From Kineosporia babensis (lineage in GTDB: Bacteria; Actinomycetota; Actinomycetes; Actinomycetales; Kineosporiaceae), in assembly GCF_021129305.1 (NCBI RefSeq), contig NZ_JAJOMB010000026.1, positions 1 to 64,000 on the forward strand: a stretch of 64,000 bases of DNA, in the 5' to 3' direction. Below are positions 47,113 through 56,742 of the stretch, piece after piece. How positions within the stretch are numbered: the first letter of the stretch is position 1; each line of letters opens with the position of its first letter. The position numbers and the translations under genes are program-made. The notes beneath the pieces were generated by a model, which worked only from the letters and a program-made list of their open reading frames with translations, was not told where the DNA came from and searched no databases.

Positions 47113-47988
47113 TTAGTTGCGGGCGATGATCTCCTGGGCCACCTCCAGCGCCCGGTCGATCGGCACGGCGAAACCGATACCGATGTTCCCGGCCGAGGCC
47201 GAGGTGGTGGCGATCGCGGTGTTCACCCCGACCACCCGGCCGGCCAGATCGACCAGCGGGCCGCCGGAATTGCCGGGATTGATCGAGGCGTCGGTCTGCA
47301 CCATCGGCCGCGAGGCCCCGCCGATCCGGGAGGTCCGGTCCACCGCGCTGACGATTCCGGAGGTGACCGTGCCGGACAGGCCCAGCGGCGAGCCCACCGC
47401 GATCACCTGCTGGCCGATCCGCAGCGAGTTGCTGCTGCCGATCCGGGCCGCCTCCGGGCCCGAGCCGTCGATCCGCAGCACGGCGATGTCCTCGTCCGCA
47501 TCCCCACCCACCACCGTGGCGCCGGTCAGCCGTCCGTCGGCCAGTTGCAGACGCACCCGCGAGGAACGTTCCACCACATGGTGATTCGTGATCACGTGAC
47601 CTCGGTCGTCCAGGACGAAGCCCGAGCCGGTGCCGCGGCCGGCCCGGACCTGCACCACGCTGGGCATGATCTCGGCGGCCGCGGTCTCGGTGCCGGCCTG
47701 GCCTCCGAGCGGGGCCGGCTCCGCGTCCTCCTGGATGATCGTCGGGACGGTGGTTTCGGTGGTGGCCCAGGCGATCACGCCGCCGGTGGTGCCGCCGGCG
47801 AGAACGGCGGCGAGGAGCAGCGGGGCCATCTTCGCGGTCCGGGCGGGGGTTGCAGGGTTTTCAATGACAGACGCCGGAACTGTCGGCTTTTCGGTCGGTT
47901 CCGGCTCAGCGGCCACCGGTTCGCGGAACCTGCCCGCCACGAAGTCCGGTCCCCGCGGGGTGCCAAGGCCTGCCCAGGGCTGATTCAT
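47113..47988 (-). CDS. HtrA/DegP-like membrane serine protease without PDZ domain
   Basis: 291 aa. A Pro-rich cytosolic N-terminus, one anchor helix (MAPLLLAAVLAGGTTGGVIAW), then an S1C protease domain outside the membrane. Triad: His137 in VITNHHVVE, Asp167 in DEDIAVLRID and Ser241 in NPGNSGGPL. The protein ends right after GFAVPIDRALEVAQEII, where a PDZ domain normally begins. ATG at 47988. It follows the VWA gene by 28 bases. Confidence 0.9.
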   Translation of the reverse strand: MNQPWAGLGTPRGPDFVAGRFREPVAAEPEPTEKPTVPASVIENPATPARTAKMAPLLLAAVLAGGTTGGVIAWATTETTVPTIIQEDAEPAPLGGQAGTETAAAEIMPSVVQVRAGRGTGSGFVLDDRGHVITNHHVVERSSRVRLQLADGRLTGATVVGGDADEDIAVLRIDGSGPEAARIGSSNSLRIGQQVIAVGSPLGLSGTVTSGIVSAVDRTSRIGGASRPMVQTDASINPGNSGGPLVDLAGRVVGVNTAIATTSASAGNIGIGFAVPIDRALEVAQEIIARN

Positions 47989-48016
47989 GATCGCCTTTCC
48001 TGAGGATCGGATGTGC

Positions 48017-48955
48017 TCAGACGAGCCGGGCGAACCAGCGCAGCGAGAGCGCGGCCGCGATCAACGTGCAGAGGAAGGCGGCCGCCGCGAAGTACGGGGC
48101 CAGCTCCCGGGGTTCGGAGATCCAGCCGATCGAGGAACCGATGTCCTCGTACACCTCGCGCAACTCGTCGCTGCTCTCGGCCTCGTAGGCGGTTCCCCCG
48201 GTGGCTTCGGCCAGGGCGGCCAGCGCGGCGGCATCGACCGGCACGCGGATCCCCGGCCCGTTACCGTTCTCGATCACGCCGTCTGGAGTGCCGTACGCAA
48301 TCGTCGAAACCGGTACCCCAGCGGCACTTGCCGCCGACGCGGCCTCCTCGGGCGAGCGTCCGGTGGTGTTCGTGCCGTCCGAGAGCAGCACGATCCGGGC
48401 CGGTACCTGCAGTTCCTCGGTCGCCCGGACCTGGTCGAGCGAGGTGAACACGCCCTCGCCGATCGCCGTCATCGGTTCGAGGCTCAGCCGCGACAAGGCG
48501 TCCTTCACCGCCTGGCGGTCGTTCGTCGGGGCGGCCAGCACCTGCGCATCCCCGGCGAAACCGACCAGACCCACGCGAAATGCCTCCGGAAGCTCGTCCA
48601 CGAAAGAACTTCCGGCCGCAATTGCTGCCTCCAGCCGGCTCGGGTCCACGTCAGTGGCCCGCATCGAGATGGACTGGTCCACGGCGATCATCACGGTGGC
48701 CTGCTCGCGTGGCACCCGGATGTCGGCTTCGGGCCGGGCCGCGGCCAGCACCAGAAACGACAAGGACAGCAGACCGAGGCCGCTGGTGAGATGCCTGCGC
48801 CAGCCGGGCCTTTCCGGAACCACCTGGTCCAGCAGGGGAAGCGAGGCGAACCGGACGGCGAACCGGTCGCGGCGGCGGCGCAGGAGCACGGCCGCGACCG
48901 TCAGCCCGGCCAGCGGGATCAGGAGCAGCAGGAACCAGGGAGAGAGGAAGGTCAT
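48017..48955 (-). CDS. VWA (BatA-like) membrane protein
   Basis: 312 aa. Two N-terminal helices ([33 protein letters not shown]), a von Willebrand A domain with MIDAS VDQSISM and the later SDGTNTTG, and a C-terminal helix ([21 protein letters not shown]). This is the layout of BatA in MoxR/DUF58 clusters. ATG at 48955 overlaps the DUF58 stop by four bases. Confidence 0.9.
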   Translation of the reverse strand: MTFLSPWFLLLLIPLAGLTVAAVLLRRRRDRFAVRFASLPLLDQVVPERPGWRRHLTSGLGLLSLSFLVLAAARPEADIRVPREQATVMIAVDQSISMRATDVDPSRLEAAIAAGSSFVDELPEAFRVGLVGFAGDAQVLAAPTNDRQAVKDALSRLSLEPMTAIGEGVFTSLDQVRATEELQVPARIVLLSDGTNTTGRSPEEAASAASAAGVPVSTIAYGTPDGVIENGNGPGIRVPVDAAALAALAEATGGTAYEAESSDELREVYEDIGSSIGWISEPRELAPYFAAAAFLCTLIAAALSLRWFARLV

Positions 48956-49865
48956 CGACGTACCCTTCGCCGGTTCAGCCTTCGGTGCCGGACGGCGTGC
49001 AGCAGATCGGCCAGCCAGTCCCGGTCGGTGCGCAGTTGCAGGTGCCCGGCCCCGCTGTATCGCACTGCGTCGGCCACGGCGGCGCGATGGGCGGCCGCAG
49101 CCTGGGCATAGCGTTCCCGCAGGGCTCGATCGCCGGTGAAGACGTCTCGGCGTCGCCCGGTTTCGGGATCCTGCAGCACCACGTGCCCCACGTCGGGCAG
49201 TTCCAGTTCCCGCGGGTCGAGCACCTCCAGGATCAGCACCTCGTGCCGGGAAGCCAGACGGCGCAGCGGCTTTTCCCATTCGAAGGGCCGGCTGAAACGC
49301 CCGTCCGGCGCGAGCAGGTCACTGACCACCACGCACACGCCCGGTCGGTTCGCCCGCCGGCCGAGCGCATCGATCATCTCGCCCAGATGGGCCGGCGGCG
49401 CACCCCGGCGCTCGGTTGCCTCAGGCTGCGTGATCGAGCGCATCAGCCGCCGGGCCGCCACGCGGGCTGCGGTCGGACGGGTCCACACCGGCCCCTGCGA
49501 CGAGAAGGCCAGGATTCCCATCCGGTTGCCGGGCTGGTCGGCGATCAGGCCCACGGCGGCCGCCAGCTGCGTTGCCAATTCTGACTTCTCGGCCTGGGCG
49601 GTGCCGAACGACATGCTCGCCGTGCGGTCCAGCAGCAGCCAGGTGTCCAGGGCGTGCTCGGCGCGGGTCCGCCAGACCTGGGGTTCGACCGAGCGTGCGG
49701 TGGCGTTCCAGTCGATCCGCCGGATGTCGTCGCCGGGCTGGTAGCGGGTCAGCTCCTCGGTCTCGCTGCCCGGCCCCAGCCGCAGGCCGTGATGCTCCCC
49801 GGCCAGCGGCGAGTCGATCCGGCGCTGCACCGTCAGGTCCAGCCGCCGGAACGCCCCGAAGGCGC

Positions 49866-49869
<4 letters not shown>
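48952..49869 (-). CDS. DUF58 domain protein
   Basis: 305 aa, with the DUF58 signature ELTRYQPGDDIRRIDWNATARS and VWRTRAEHALDTWLLLDRTASM, a VWA-like fold. It is the regular partner of MoxR ATPases. GTG start overlapping the moxR stop (GTGA). Confidence 0.92.
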
Positions 49870-50851
<982 letters not shown>

Positions 50852-50855
<4 letters not shown>

Positions 50856-51091
50856 AGCTGGGCCTTACCGGTAGTGAGGACCGCCTGACCGGCGCCCTTC
50901 TCCGGGCACTCGGCCACCGCGTCCGTTGCCGGGTTCGGCTCCTCGATCACCATGTAGCCGCTCTCGACCGGCGCCGGCGAGCCGTCGGGGTAGGCGAAGG
51001 CCAGCCCGGCACCCCCGGCGGTGAGCGCCGCGGTGACGGCCGTGACCAGCACGATCCTTCGGGTCCTGAGCTGCAGCACAAGCATCTCCAT
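50852..51091 (-). CDS. Small exported peptide at the head of the moxR operon, 79 aa
   Basis: A basic start (LQLRTRRI), a signal helix (VLVTAVTAALTAGGAGLAFAY) and a mature part of about 45 residues with GYMVIEEPNPATDAVAECPEKGAG and one cysteine. Peptides ending near a CPEK motif occur beside two-component systems in actinomycetes, as here, where a response regulator gene is divergent. Start at 51091 or the ATG two codons later; the ribosome site is weak. Translationally coupled to moxR. Confidence 0.7.
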
Positions 51092-51243
51092 CGGTTGTCG
51101 GGAACTGCCCGGACCACCCGGGCCGCGGATGCGGCTCCGCGGAGGGACGGCCCGGGTGGCACCGGATCGGGCCTGGACAGCGGCCCGGGCGACCCGGTGA
51201 CTGCACCCCATCAAGCCGGGGCGAAAACCCCGGTAAGCCGCGA

Positions 51244-51262
51244 CGAAAGCGGACCGAAAGCG
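51244..51262. promoter_or_regulatory. Direct repeat CGAAAGCG x2 with 11-bp period
   Basis: Two identical octamers (51244-51251 and 51255-51262) are spaced one helical turn apart, 40 bases before the response regulator start; a third partial copy, CGAAAGT, is near 51283. OmpR/PhoB-type regulators bind such repeats, so this may be an autoregulatory site shared with the divergent moxR operon. Confidence 0.5.
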
Positions 51263-51301
51263 AGGTCGCGGCCCGGCTTGCGCGAAAGTTAGATTGGCCA
51301 G

Positions 51302-51994
51302 GTGAGACTGCTGATCGTGGAGGACGAGGCCGGCCTGGCCGGGGCTCTGCGGATCGGCCTGGAACGCGAGGGCTACGCCGTCGACCTGGCCGGCTCGTGC
51401 GCCCAGGCTCGCGAGAAGCTCTCGGTCTGGGCCTACGACGTGCTGCTGCTCGACATCAACCTGCCCGACGGCGACGGTTTCACCCTGGCCGACGAGATCC
51501 GGGCCGGCCGCGCCGAATCCGTCTCCGGCCCGGACATGCGGATCCTGATGCTCACCGCCCGCAGCCGCCTGCCCGACCGGGTCCGCGGCCTGGACGCGGG
51601 CGCCGACGACTACCTGGTCAAGCCCTTCGCCCTGGCCGAGCTCAGCGCCCGGCTGCGGGCCATCCTGCGCCGCGAGGTCCGGGCCGCCTCCAGCTCGGTG
51701 ATCGAGGTGGCCGACGTCACCCTGGACACCGCCCGCCAGCTGGTCCACCGGGCCGGGCGCGAACTCTCGCTCACCCGCAAGGAATTCGCCCTCCTGCGCT
51801 ACCTGATGAGCAAGCCCGGGCACCTGGTCCCGGCCGAGGAGCTGCTGGAACACGTCTGGGACGAGAACGCCGACCCGTTCACCCAGACCGTCCGGGTCAC
51901 CGTCGGCACGCTGCGCCGCAAGCTCTCCGGCGAAGGCGAGACCCAGCTGCTGGAGACGGTTGTGGGCCGCGGCTACCGGCTGCGTGAATCATGA
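51302..51994 (+). CDS. OmpR/PhoB-type response regulator
   Basis: 230 aa. Receiver domain with acidic pocket LIVEDEAGLAG, phospho-acceptor in VLLLDINLPDGDG, Thr in LMLTARS and Lys in DDYLVKPFALAEL. Winged helix ELSLTRKEFALLRYLMSKPG ... VTVGTLRRKLSGEGE ... VVGRGYRLRE. GTG start. The histidine kinase gene starts seven bases after its stop. Confidence 0.95.
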   Translation: MRLLIVEDEAGLAGALRIGLEREGYAVDLAGSCAQAREKLSVWAYDVLLLDINLPDGDGFTLADEIRAGRAESVSGPDMRILMLTARSRLPDRVRGLDAGADDYLVKPFALAELSARLRAILRREVRAASSSVIEVADVTLDTARQLVHRAGRELSLTRKEFALLRYLMSKPGHLVPAEELLEHVWDENADPFTQTVRVTVGTLRRKLSGEGETQLLETVVGRGYRLRES

Positions 51995-52001
51995 GCGAGT
52001 C

Positions 52002-53234
52002 ATGAGGATCCCGGCCTGGGCCCGCACCGTCCGCGCCCGCCTGACCCTGCTCACCTCGGCCCTGCTGGTCGCCGCCACCGGCCTCATCCTGCTGGCCGTC
52101 TACCTGGTGCTGTCCTCCCAGATCGAGGCCGAGCCGCTGGACCCGGTCACCGTGCAGAAGTACTGGAAGAGCGCCGACGGAGAGTTCCACCCCAAGCCCG
52201 GCGCCCGCTTCCAGGCCGCCGACCTGGCCAGCGTGCAGCGTGCGGTGAACTACAACACCCTGGAACGGCTGCGCGCCTTCTCGCTGCTCGCGCTCGCCGT
52301 GATGTTCCTGCTCAGCCTGGTGATCGGCTGGTTCGTGGCGGGCCGGATGCTGCGTCCGGTGGGGCGGATCACGGCCACCACCCGGGAGATCGGCGCCACC
52401 GACCTGACCCGGCGGATCGGTGCTCAGGGGCCGCACGACGAGCTGCGCGAGCTGGCCGACACCATCGACGCCATGCTGGGACGTCTGGACGCGGCCTTCC
52501 GGGCGGAGCGGGATTTCGTCGAGGACGTCTCGCACGAGTTGCGCAACCCGGTCGCTGTCATCCGCGCCAACGTCGAAGCCGTCCTGGCCGATGAGAGCTC
52601 TACCCCCGAGCAGCGCCAGGAGGCCACCACCGTGGTCACCCGCGCCACCGACCGCATGGCCCGTCTGCTCGAAGACCTCCTGGCCACCGCCCGCCGCCGC
52701 TCTGGCGCCTTCGAAGACGTAGACGTCGACCTGGCCGCCGTAGCCGCCGACGCCGTCGACGAACATCGCGTCCTGGCCACCGAACGTTCGTTGGTACTGC
52801 GCGAGCGCCTCGTCCCCGGCCCCACCGCCTACGGGGAACCCGGCATGCTCAACCGCGCCGTGGGCAATCTGCTCTCCAACGCCATCCGTCACGCCCCCGG
52901 CGGCTCGGTCGTCACCACCGCCGCCGGAAGCCAGGGCGGCTGGGCCTGGATCGCCGTCCGCGACGAAGGCCCAGGCATCCCCGAATCCGAGCAGGAACGC
53001 GTGTTCGACCGCTTCGTGCGCGGCGCCAACGGCACCGGCCACGTGGGCACCGGGCTGGGCCTGTCGATCGCGCGCCAGGTGGTGGAGAGCCACGGCGGCC
53101 GGCTGGTGGTGTTCAGTGAGCTCGGGGTGGGCAGCACCTTCGTGATCTGGCTGCCGGACCGGGCGGTGGCCCGGCTCGACGACAGCCGGGCCCTCGAACC
53201 TCCGGGCCAGGATCCGTTGGGCGCCCGGGGGTGA
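52002..53234 (+). CDS. Sensor histidine kinase with HAMP domain
   Basis: 410 aa. TM1 (LTLLTSALLVAATGLILLAVYLVL), a short outer sensor domain of about 60 residues, TM2 (LLALAVMFLLSLVIGWFVAG), HAMP (RMLRPVGRITATTREIGATD), H-box DVSHELRNPVAV (Asn in place of the common Thr), N-box NAIRHAPGG, and G-boxes DEGPGIPE and GTGLGLSIARQ. The small sensor domain could meet the exported peptide encoded divergently; this is inference. Confidence 0.93.
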   Translation: MRIPAWARTVRARLTLLTSALLVAATGLILLAVYLVLSSQIEAEPLDPVTVQKYWKSADGEFHPKPGARFQAADLASVQRAVNYNTLERLRAFSLLALAVMFLLSLVIGWFVAGRMLRPVGRITATTREIGATDLTRRIGAQGPHDELRELADTIDAMLGRLDAAFRAERDFVEDVSHELRNPVAVIRANVEAVLADESSTPEQRQEATTVVTRATDRMARLLEDLLATARRRSGAFEDVDVDLAAVAADAVDEHRVLATERSLVLRERLVPGPTAYGEPGMLNRAVGNLLSNAIRHAPGGSVVTTAAGSQGGWAWIAVRDEGPGIPESEQERVFDRFVRGANGTGHVGTGLGLSIARQVVESHGGRLVVFSELGVGSTFVIWLPDRAVARLDDSRALEPPGQDPLGARG

Positions 53235-53262
53235 GCCGCGAACGCTGACGGCCTGGGACTGA

Positions 53263-54429
53263 TCAGCGGTGCAGGTCGCGCAGCACTCGGTAGAAGTTGG
53301 CCTTGCCCTCGAAGCCGATGCCCGGGAGATCGTTCAGCTTGACCCGGCTTCCGGACACCACGGTGTCATCGGCGAAGCCGCCGGTGGGCTGGAACTCGCC
53401 GGGGTAGGACTCGTTGCCGCCGAGCTTGAGGGCGGCGGCGATGTGTAGCGAGAACTGGTGCCCGCCGTGGGGGATGCAGCGGCGGGAGGACCAGCCGTGC
53501 TGCTTGAGCATGTCCTGGATCCGGCAGTACTCGACCAGGCCGTAGCTCAGCGCCGGGTCGAACTGGAGGTAGTCGCGGTCGGGGCGCAGGCCGCCGTACC
53601 GGATCAGGTTGCGGGCGTCCGGCAGCGAGAACAGGTTCTCGCCGGTGGCGATGGGATTGCGGTAGTGCTCGGCCAGCGTGGCGTTCAGGCCGTAATCCAG
53701 CGGGTCGCCCACCTCTTCGTACCAGAACAGGTTGTACGGGTCGAGGGCCCGGCCGTACTCCAGAGCGGTGGGCAGATCGAACCGGCCGTTCACGTCCACG
53801 GCCAGACGTGAGCCGTCACCGTCCAGCACCTCGATCACGGCCTCGATCCGGCGCAGGTCCTCGGCCGGCGACGCCCCACCGATCTTCATCTTGACCACCT
53901 CGTAGCCTGCGTCGAGGAAGGCCTTCATCTCGTCCTGCAACTGCTGCAAGGTCTTGCCGGGCGCGTAGTAACCCCCGGCGGCGTATACAAACACCGAGTC
54001 CTCGGGGGAACCGTCGCCGTAGTGATCGGAGATCCAGCGGTACAGCGGCACTCCCGCGATCTTGGCGGCCAGGTCGTGCAGCGCCATGTCGACCACACCG
54101 ACCGCTACCGAGCGCTCGCCGTGGCCCCCGGGCTTCTCGTTCCGCATCATCACGTCCCACGCCTTGCCGGGCGAGAGCATGTGGTTGGCGTCGAGCAGGC
54201 TCTCGGGCGGGGCATCGAGCAGGCGCGGCAGGATGCGCCGGCGCAGGATCTCCCCGGCCGAGTACCGGCCGTTGGAGTTGAAGCCGTAGCCGACCAGCGG
54301 CCGGCCTTCCACGATGACGTCGCTGACCAGGGCCAGGACCGAGCAGTCCATCGTGGAGAAGTCGATGAAGGCGTTGCTCATCGGCGAACTGATCGGGATG
54401 ACGCCCTCGTGCGCGGACACGATCCTCAT
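53263..54429 (-). CDS. tarD: D-tartrate dehydratase-like enolase-superfamily enzyme
   Basis: 388 aa. It matches what I recall of the Bradyrhizobium D-tartrate dehydratase nearly block by block: ISSPMSNAFIDFSTM, GYGFNSNGRYSAGE, MMRNEKPGGHGERSVAVG and VFVYAAGGYYAPGKTL. The superfamily catalytic KxK is VVKMKIGGAS; metal ligands are in LAVDVNGRF, WYEEVGDP and ATGENLF; the catalytic His is in CIPHGGHQFSLHI. Product would be oxaloacetate. ATG at 54429, chosen as the family N-terminus MRIV. Divergent from a GntR regulator with two operators between. Confidence 0.88.
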   Translation of the reverse strand: MRIVSAHEGVIPISSPMSNAFIDFSTMDCSVLALVSDVIVEGRPLVGYGFNSNGRYSAGEILRRRILPRLLDAPPESLLDANHMLSPGKAWDVMMRNEKPGGHGERSVAVGVVDMALHDLAAKIAGVPLYRWISDHYGDGSPEDSVFVYAAGGYYAPGKTLQQLQDEMKAFLDAGYEVVKMKIGGASPAEDLRRIEAVIEVLDGDGSRLAVDVNGRFDLPTALEYGRALDPYNLFWYEEVGDPLDYGLNATLAEHYRNPIATGENLFSLPDARNLIRYGGLRPDRDYLQFDPALSYGLVEYCRIQDMLKQHGWSSRRCIPHGGHQFSLHIAAALKLGGNESYPGEFQPTGGFADDTVVSGSRVKLNDLPGIGFEGKANFYRVLRDLHR

Positions 54430-54505
54430 GCGCTGACTCCTTCCCAGCGACGGCTCTCCTGGGCTGTGTGAGCACCGGCTGGCCGATGGTCTTCTCGCAT
54501 CTTGT

Positions 54506-54517
54506 TTCTTATAAGAT
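54506..54517. promoter_or_regulatory. GntR operator copy 1, TTCTTATAAGAT
   Basis: Near-perfect 12-bp palindrome in the tarD/gntR gap. It is identical in 11 of 12 bases to the copy at 54566, 60 bp away. Confidence 0.75.
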
Positions 54518-54565
54518 TGGGCACGACGGTCACGGTAGGCGAGCTGGGCGCAGCTTGGCAATCGG

Positions 54566-54577
54566 TTCTTATAAGAA
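54566..54577. promoter_or_regulatory. GntR operator copy 2, TTCTTATAAGAA
   Basis: Perfect 12-bp palindrome 16 bases before the gntR ATG. The two copies lie about six helical turns apart and stand out as AT-rich islands in GC-rich DNA, consistent with binding by a FadR/FCD dimer. Confidence 0.8.
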
Positions 54578-54593
54578 GTGGGATGCTGGGGGC

Positions 54594-55259
54594 ATGGCCA
54601 CGTTCACGTTCTCCAGCAAGGCGGACGTGGCGTATGCCCAGATCCGTGAACAGATCCTGAGCGGGCGGCTGGGGGCGGGCTCCAAGCTCGACCAGTACGA
54701 GCTGGCGGCCTCGATGGGGATGAGCATCACCCCGTTGCGTGAGGCCGTTCGCAGGCTGAGCGGTGAGGGCCTGGTGCTGCTGGACAACCATCGCAACGCC
54801 AAGGTCGCGCAGATGGACGAGGCCGAGGCCCGTCAGTTGTTCGAGGCCCGCCTGGCGCTGGAGCCAGCGGCGCTGGCCCTGGCTGCGCAGCGTCGCACCG
54901 AGGGCGACATCGAGCGGATGAACGCGGCACTGGAGAAGCTGCTGCCGGTGACGCGTGAGCAGGGGGAGCCGGCCCTGGTGGTGCACCGTGAGCTGCACGA
55001 GGCTCTGTACACCGCCTCGCACAACCCGGTGATGACGAAGATGCTGAACGATCTGTGGGACCGGTCGGACCGGTATCGCCGGGTGGGCCTGGCCCTGCCG
55101 CCCGGGGGAGAGCCTCGACTGCAGGACTTCGAGGAGCATCAGCGGCTGGTCGAGCTGGTCGTCCAGGGCGAGGCCGAAGCCGCGGAAAGACTGATGGCCG
55201 AGCACATCGCCAACAGCCTGACCGCGGCCGCGCTCGCCGACTACCAAGAACAACCCTGA
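54594..55259 (+). CDS. GntR family regulator, FCD (FadR) subfamily
   Basis: 221 aa. N-terminal winged HTH: VAYAQIREQILSGRLGAGSKLDQYELAASMGMSITPLREAVRRLSGEGLV. FCD domain with the metal-binding Asp/His pattern: EARQLFEARLALEPAAL, VHRELHEALYTASHNPVM, DFEEHQRLVELVVQG and LMAEHIANS. ATG at 54594. It probably represses tarD and itself until tartrate or a related acid binds. Confidence 0.92.
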   Translation: MATFTFSSKADVAYAQIREQILSGRLGAGSKLDQYELAASMGMSITPLREAVRRLSGEGLVLLDNHRNAKVAQMDEAEARQLFEARLALEPAALALAAQRRTEGDIERMNAALEKLLPVTREQGEPALVVHRELHEALYTASHNPVMTKMLNDLWDRSDRYRRVGLALPPGGEPRLQDFEEHQRLVELVVQGEAEAAERLMAEHIANSLTAAALADYQEQP

Positions 55260-55263
55260 GCGG

Positions 55264-56703
55264 TCAGGAGGAAGCCCGAGCGGCCCGCCACTTCGCCAGG
55301 TTCCAGGCGTACCAAGGGTTCTCCGGGGAAGGTGACAGCGCCAGCTCGGAGCGCACCGGCTCGGGCAGTTTCATCAGGGCCGGTACCGCGTCGTCGGAGA
55401 GCAGGGACAGGTACTCGACGTCGATCTTGCCGGTCTGCTCGTAGCGCTCCACATTGGCGGCGGCCACCACCGCGTCCGGCCCGGCCAGCGCGATCGCCAG
55501 CAGCCCCACGCCCGCCGATCCGGCGGCCAGGCGGGGCAAGAGATCCGTCCGGCGCAGCAGCCAGGCCACGCCCACGGCGATCAGGAGCACTCCCACCCAC
55601 AGCTCGAAGGCGATGGCGTTGAGCCGGGCGACCGTCCAGCCGGCCTCCGCCTGGTACAGCCAAACCCGTCGCAACGCAGAGAATCCGAGGAGCAACGTCA
55701 GCGCCAGCAAGGTTCCGGCCGCGCCACCGAGGAAGTGCCGGTGCTGCCCGCCGGCAGCCCGGCCGGCCCAGCCGATCAGCAGCAGGACCAGCACGGTGAC
55801 CACGATCAGCTGGCCGAAACCTTCGCGGGCCCGGTCGGAATGGTTCGATCCGGCTTCGGCCGCGCCGAACAGCTGAGCGGCATCCACCGCCAGGAAGGCG
55901 CCGATGGTCAAGGCCACCAGAACCAGCGGCGTCATCCACTCGGCCGGGTGGGCCGGCCGGGCTACCGGCGTGCCTTCGGACAACCGCGCCGACGCAGCAA
56001 AACTTAGCCCCAGAACTATGAAAAGCACAAAGCCGAAAGTCATCACCCGGGCAACCACAACGTCCGTCCGGATCGGGCCCTCGAGGACGAACCAGCCACC
56101 GACACTGGAGAGCACCCCCGCGAACTTCTCGTCGGCACTGGCCAGCAAACCTCCGATGACGACCGTGCAGACCACCCCGACCGTGAGCCCGATCAGCGCA
56201 GATTCCGGGGCCTGGACCGGAAGCCGGCGAGGTCGATGCCGCCGAACGGTCCGGCCGGCCCAGCCGACCGAGCGAAAACCGGCCTCCGTGAACAAGATGC
56301 CGGTAGCCAGCACGGCCTTCCAACGACGTCCACCCACCGCGGCCATCGCCCCGAGCATCCCGGCCGCCAGCAGACAGCCGAACGCCAGCCACTCGCTCGC
56401 CCGCACCACCGAAACACCGCTCAGCAGAACCGCAACGGTGACGAGCACGGCCGAAGAAGCAGTAAAAGGCCGGGTCCGGGCCGCGAACAGCACACTCGCG
56501 GTCACCGCCAGCGCCACCACGAAGACGTTGATCCCGAACCGGGCGTCCGGCAGGACCACAGCCGCCAGCAACGCCGAACCAACCGCCCCCAGCAGCAGCC
56601 GCAATCGCGGCGGGGCCGGCGACTGCCAGGTCGCGGTCAGCGGTACCGAGATGGCCGGCAGCCCGCGGACAGGAGAAATCGGAAGGTCGGACGCTTCGCT
56701 CAT
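55264..56703 (-). CDS. DUF4153/DUF4173 membrane protein
   Basis: 479 aa with about eleven hydrophobic helices. The family block SALRRVWLYQAEAGWTVARLNAIAFELWVGVLL is clear, and the C-terminal outer tail carries NVERYEQTGKIDVEYLSLLSDDAVPALMKL. In actinomycetes these genes often accompany two-component systems, as here (40 bases downstream of the kinase). ATG at 56703. Function unknown. Confidence 0.85.
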   Translation of the reverse strand: MSEASDLPISPVRGLPAISVPLTATWQSPAPPRLRLLLGAVGSALLAAVVLPDARFGINVFVVALAVTASVLFAARTRPFTASSAVLVTVAVLLSGVSVVRASEWLAFGCLLAAGMLGAMAAVGGRRWKAVLATGILFTEAGFRSVGWAGRTVRRHRPRRLPVQAPESALIGLTVGVVCTVVIGGLLASADEKFAGVLSSVGGWFVLEGPIRTDVVVARVMTFGFVLFIVLGLSFAASARLSEGTPVARPAHPAEWMTPLVLVALTIGAFLAVDAAQLFGAAEAGSNHSDRAREGFGQLIVVTVLVLLLIGWAGRAAGGQHRHFLGGAAGTLLALTLLLGFSALRRVWLYQAEAGWTVARLNAIAFELWVGVLLIAVGVAWLLRRTDLLPRLAAGSAGVGLLAIALAGPDAVVAAANVERYEQTGKIDVEYLSLLSDDAVPALMKLPEPVRSELALSPSPENPWYAWNLAKWRAARASS

Positions 56704-56742
56704 GGGAGCGAACGTAGAACCCCGATCAGCAGCATCCGGTGA

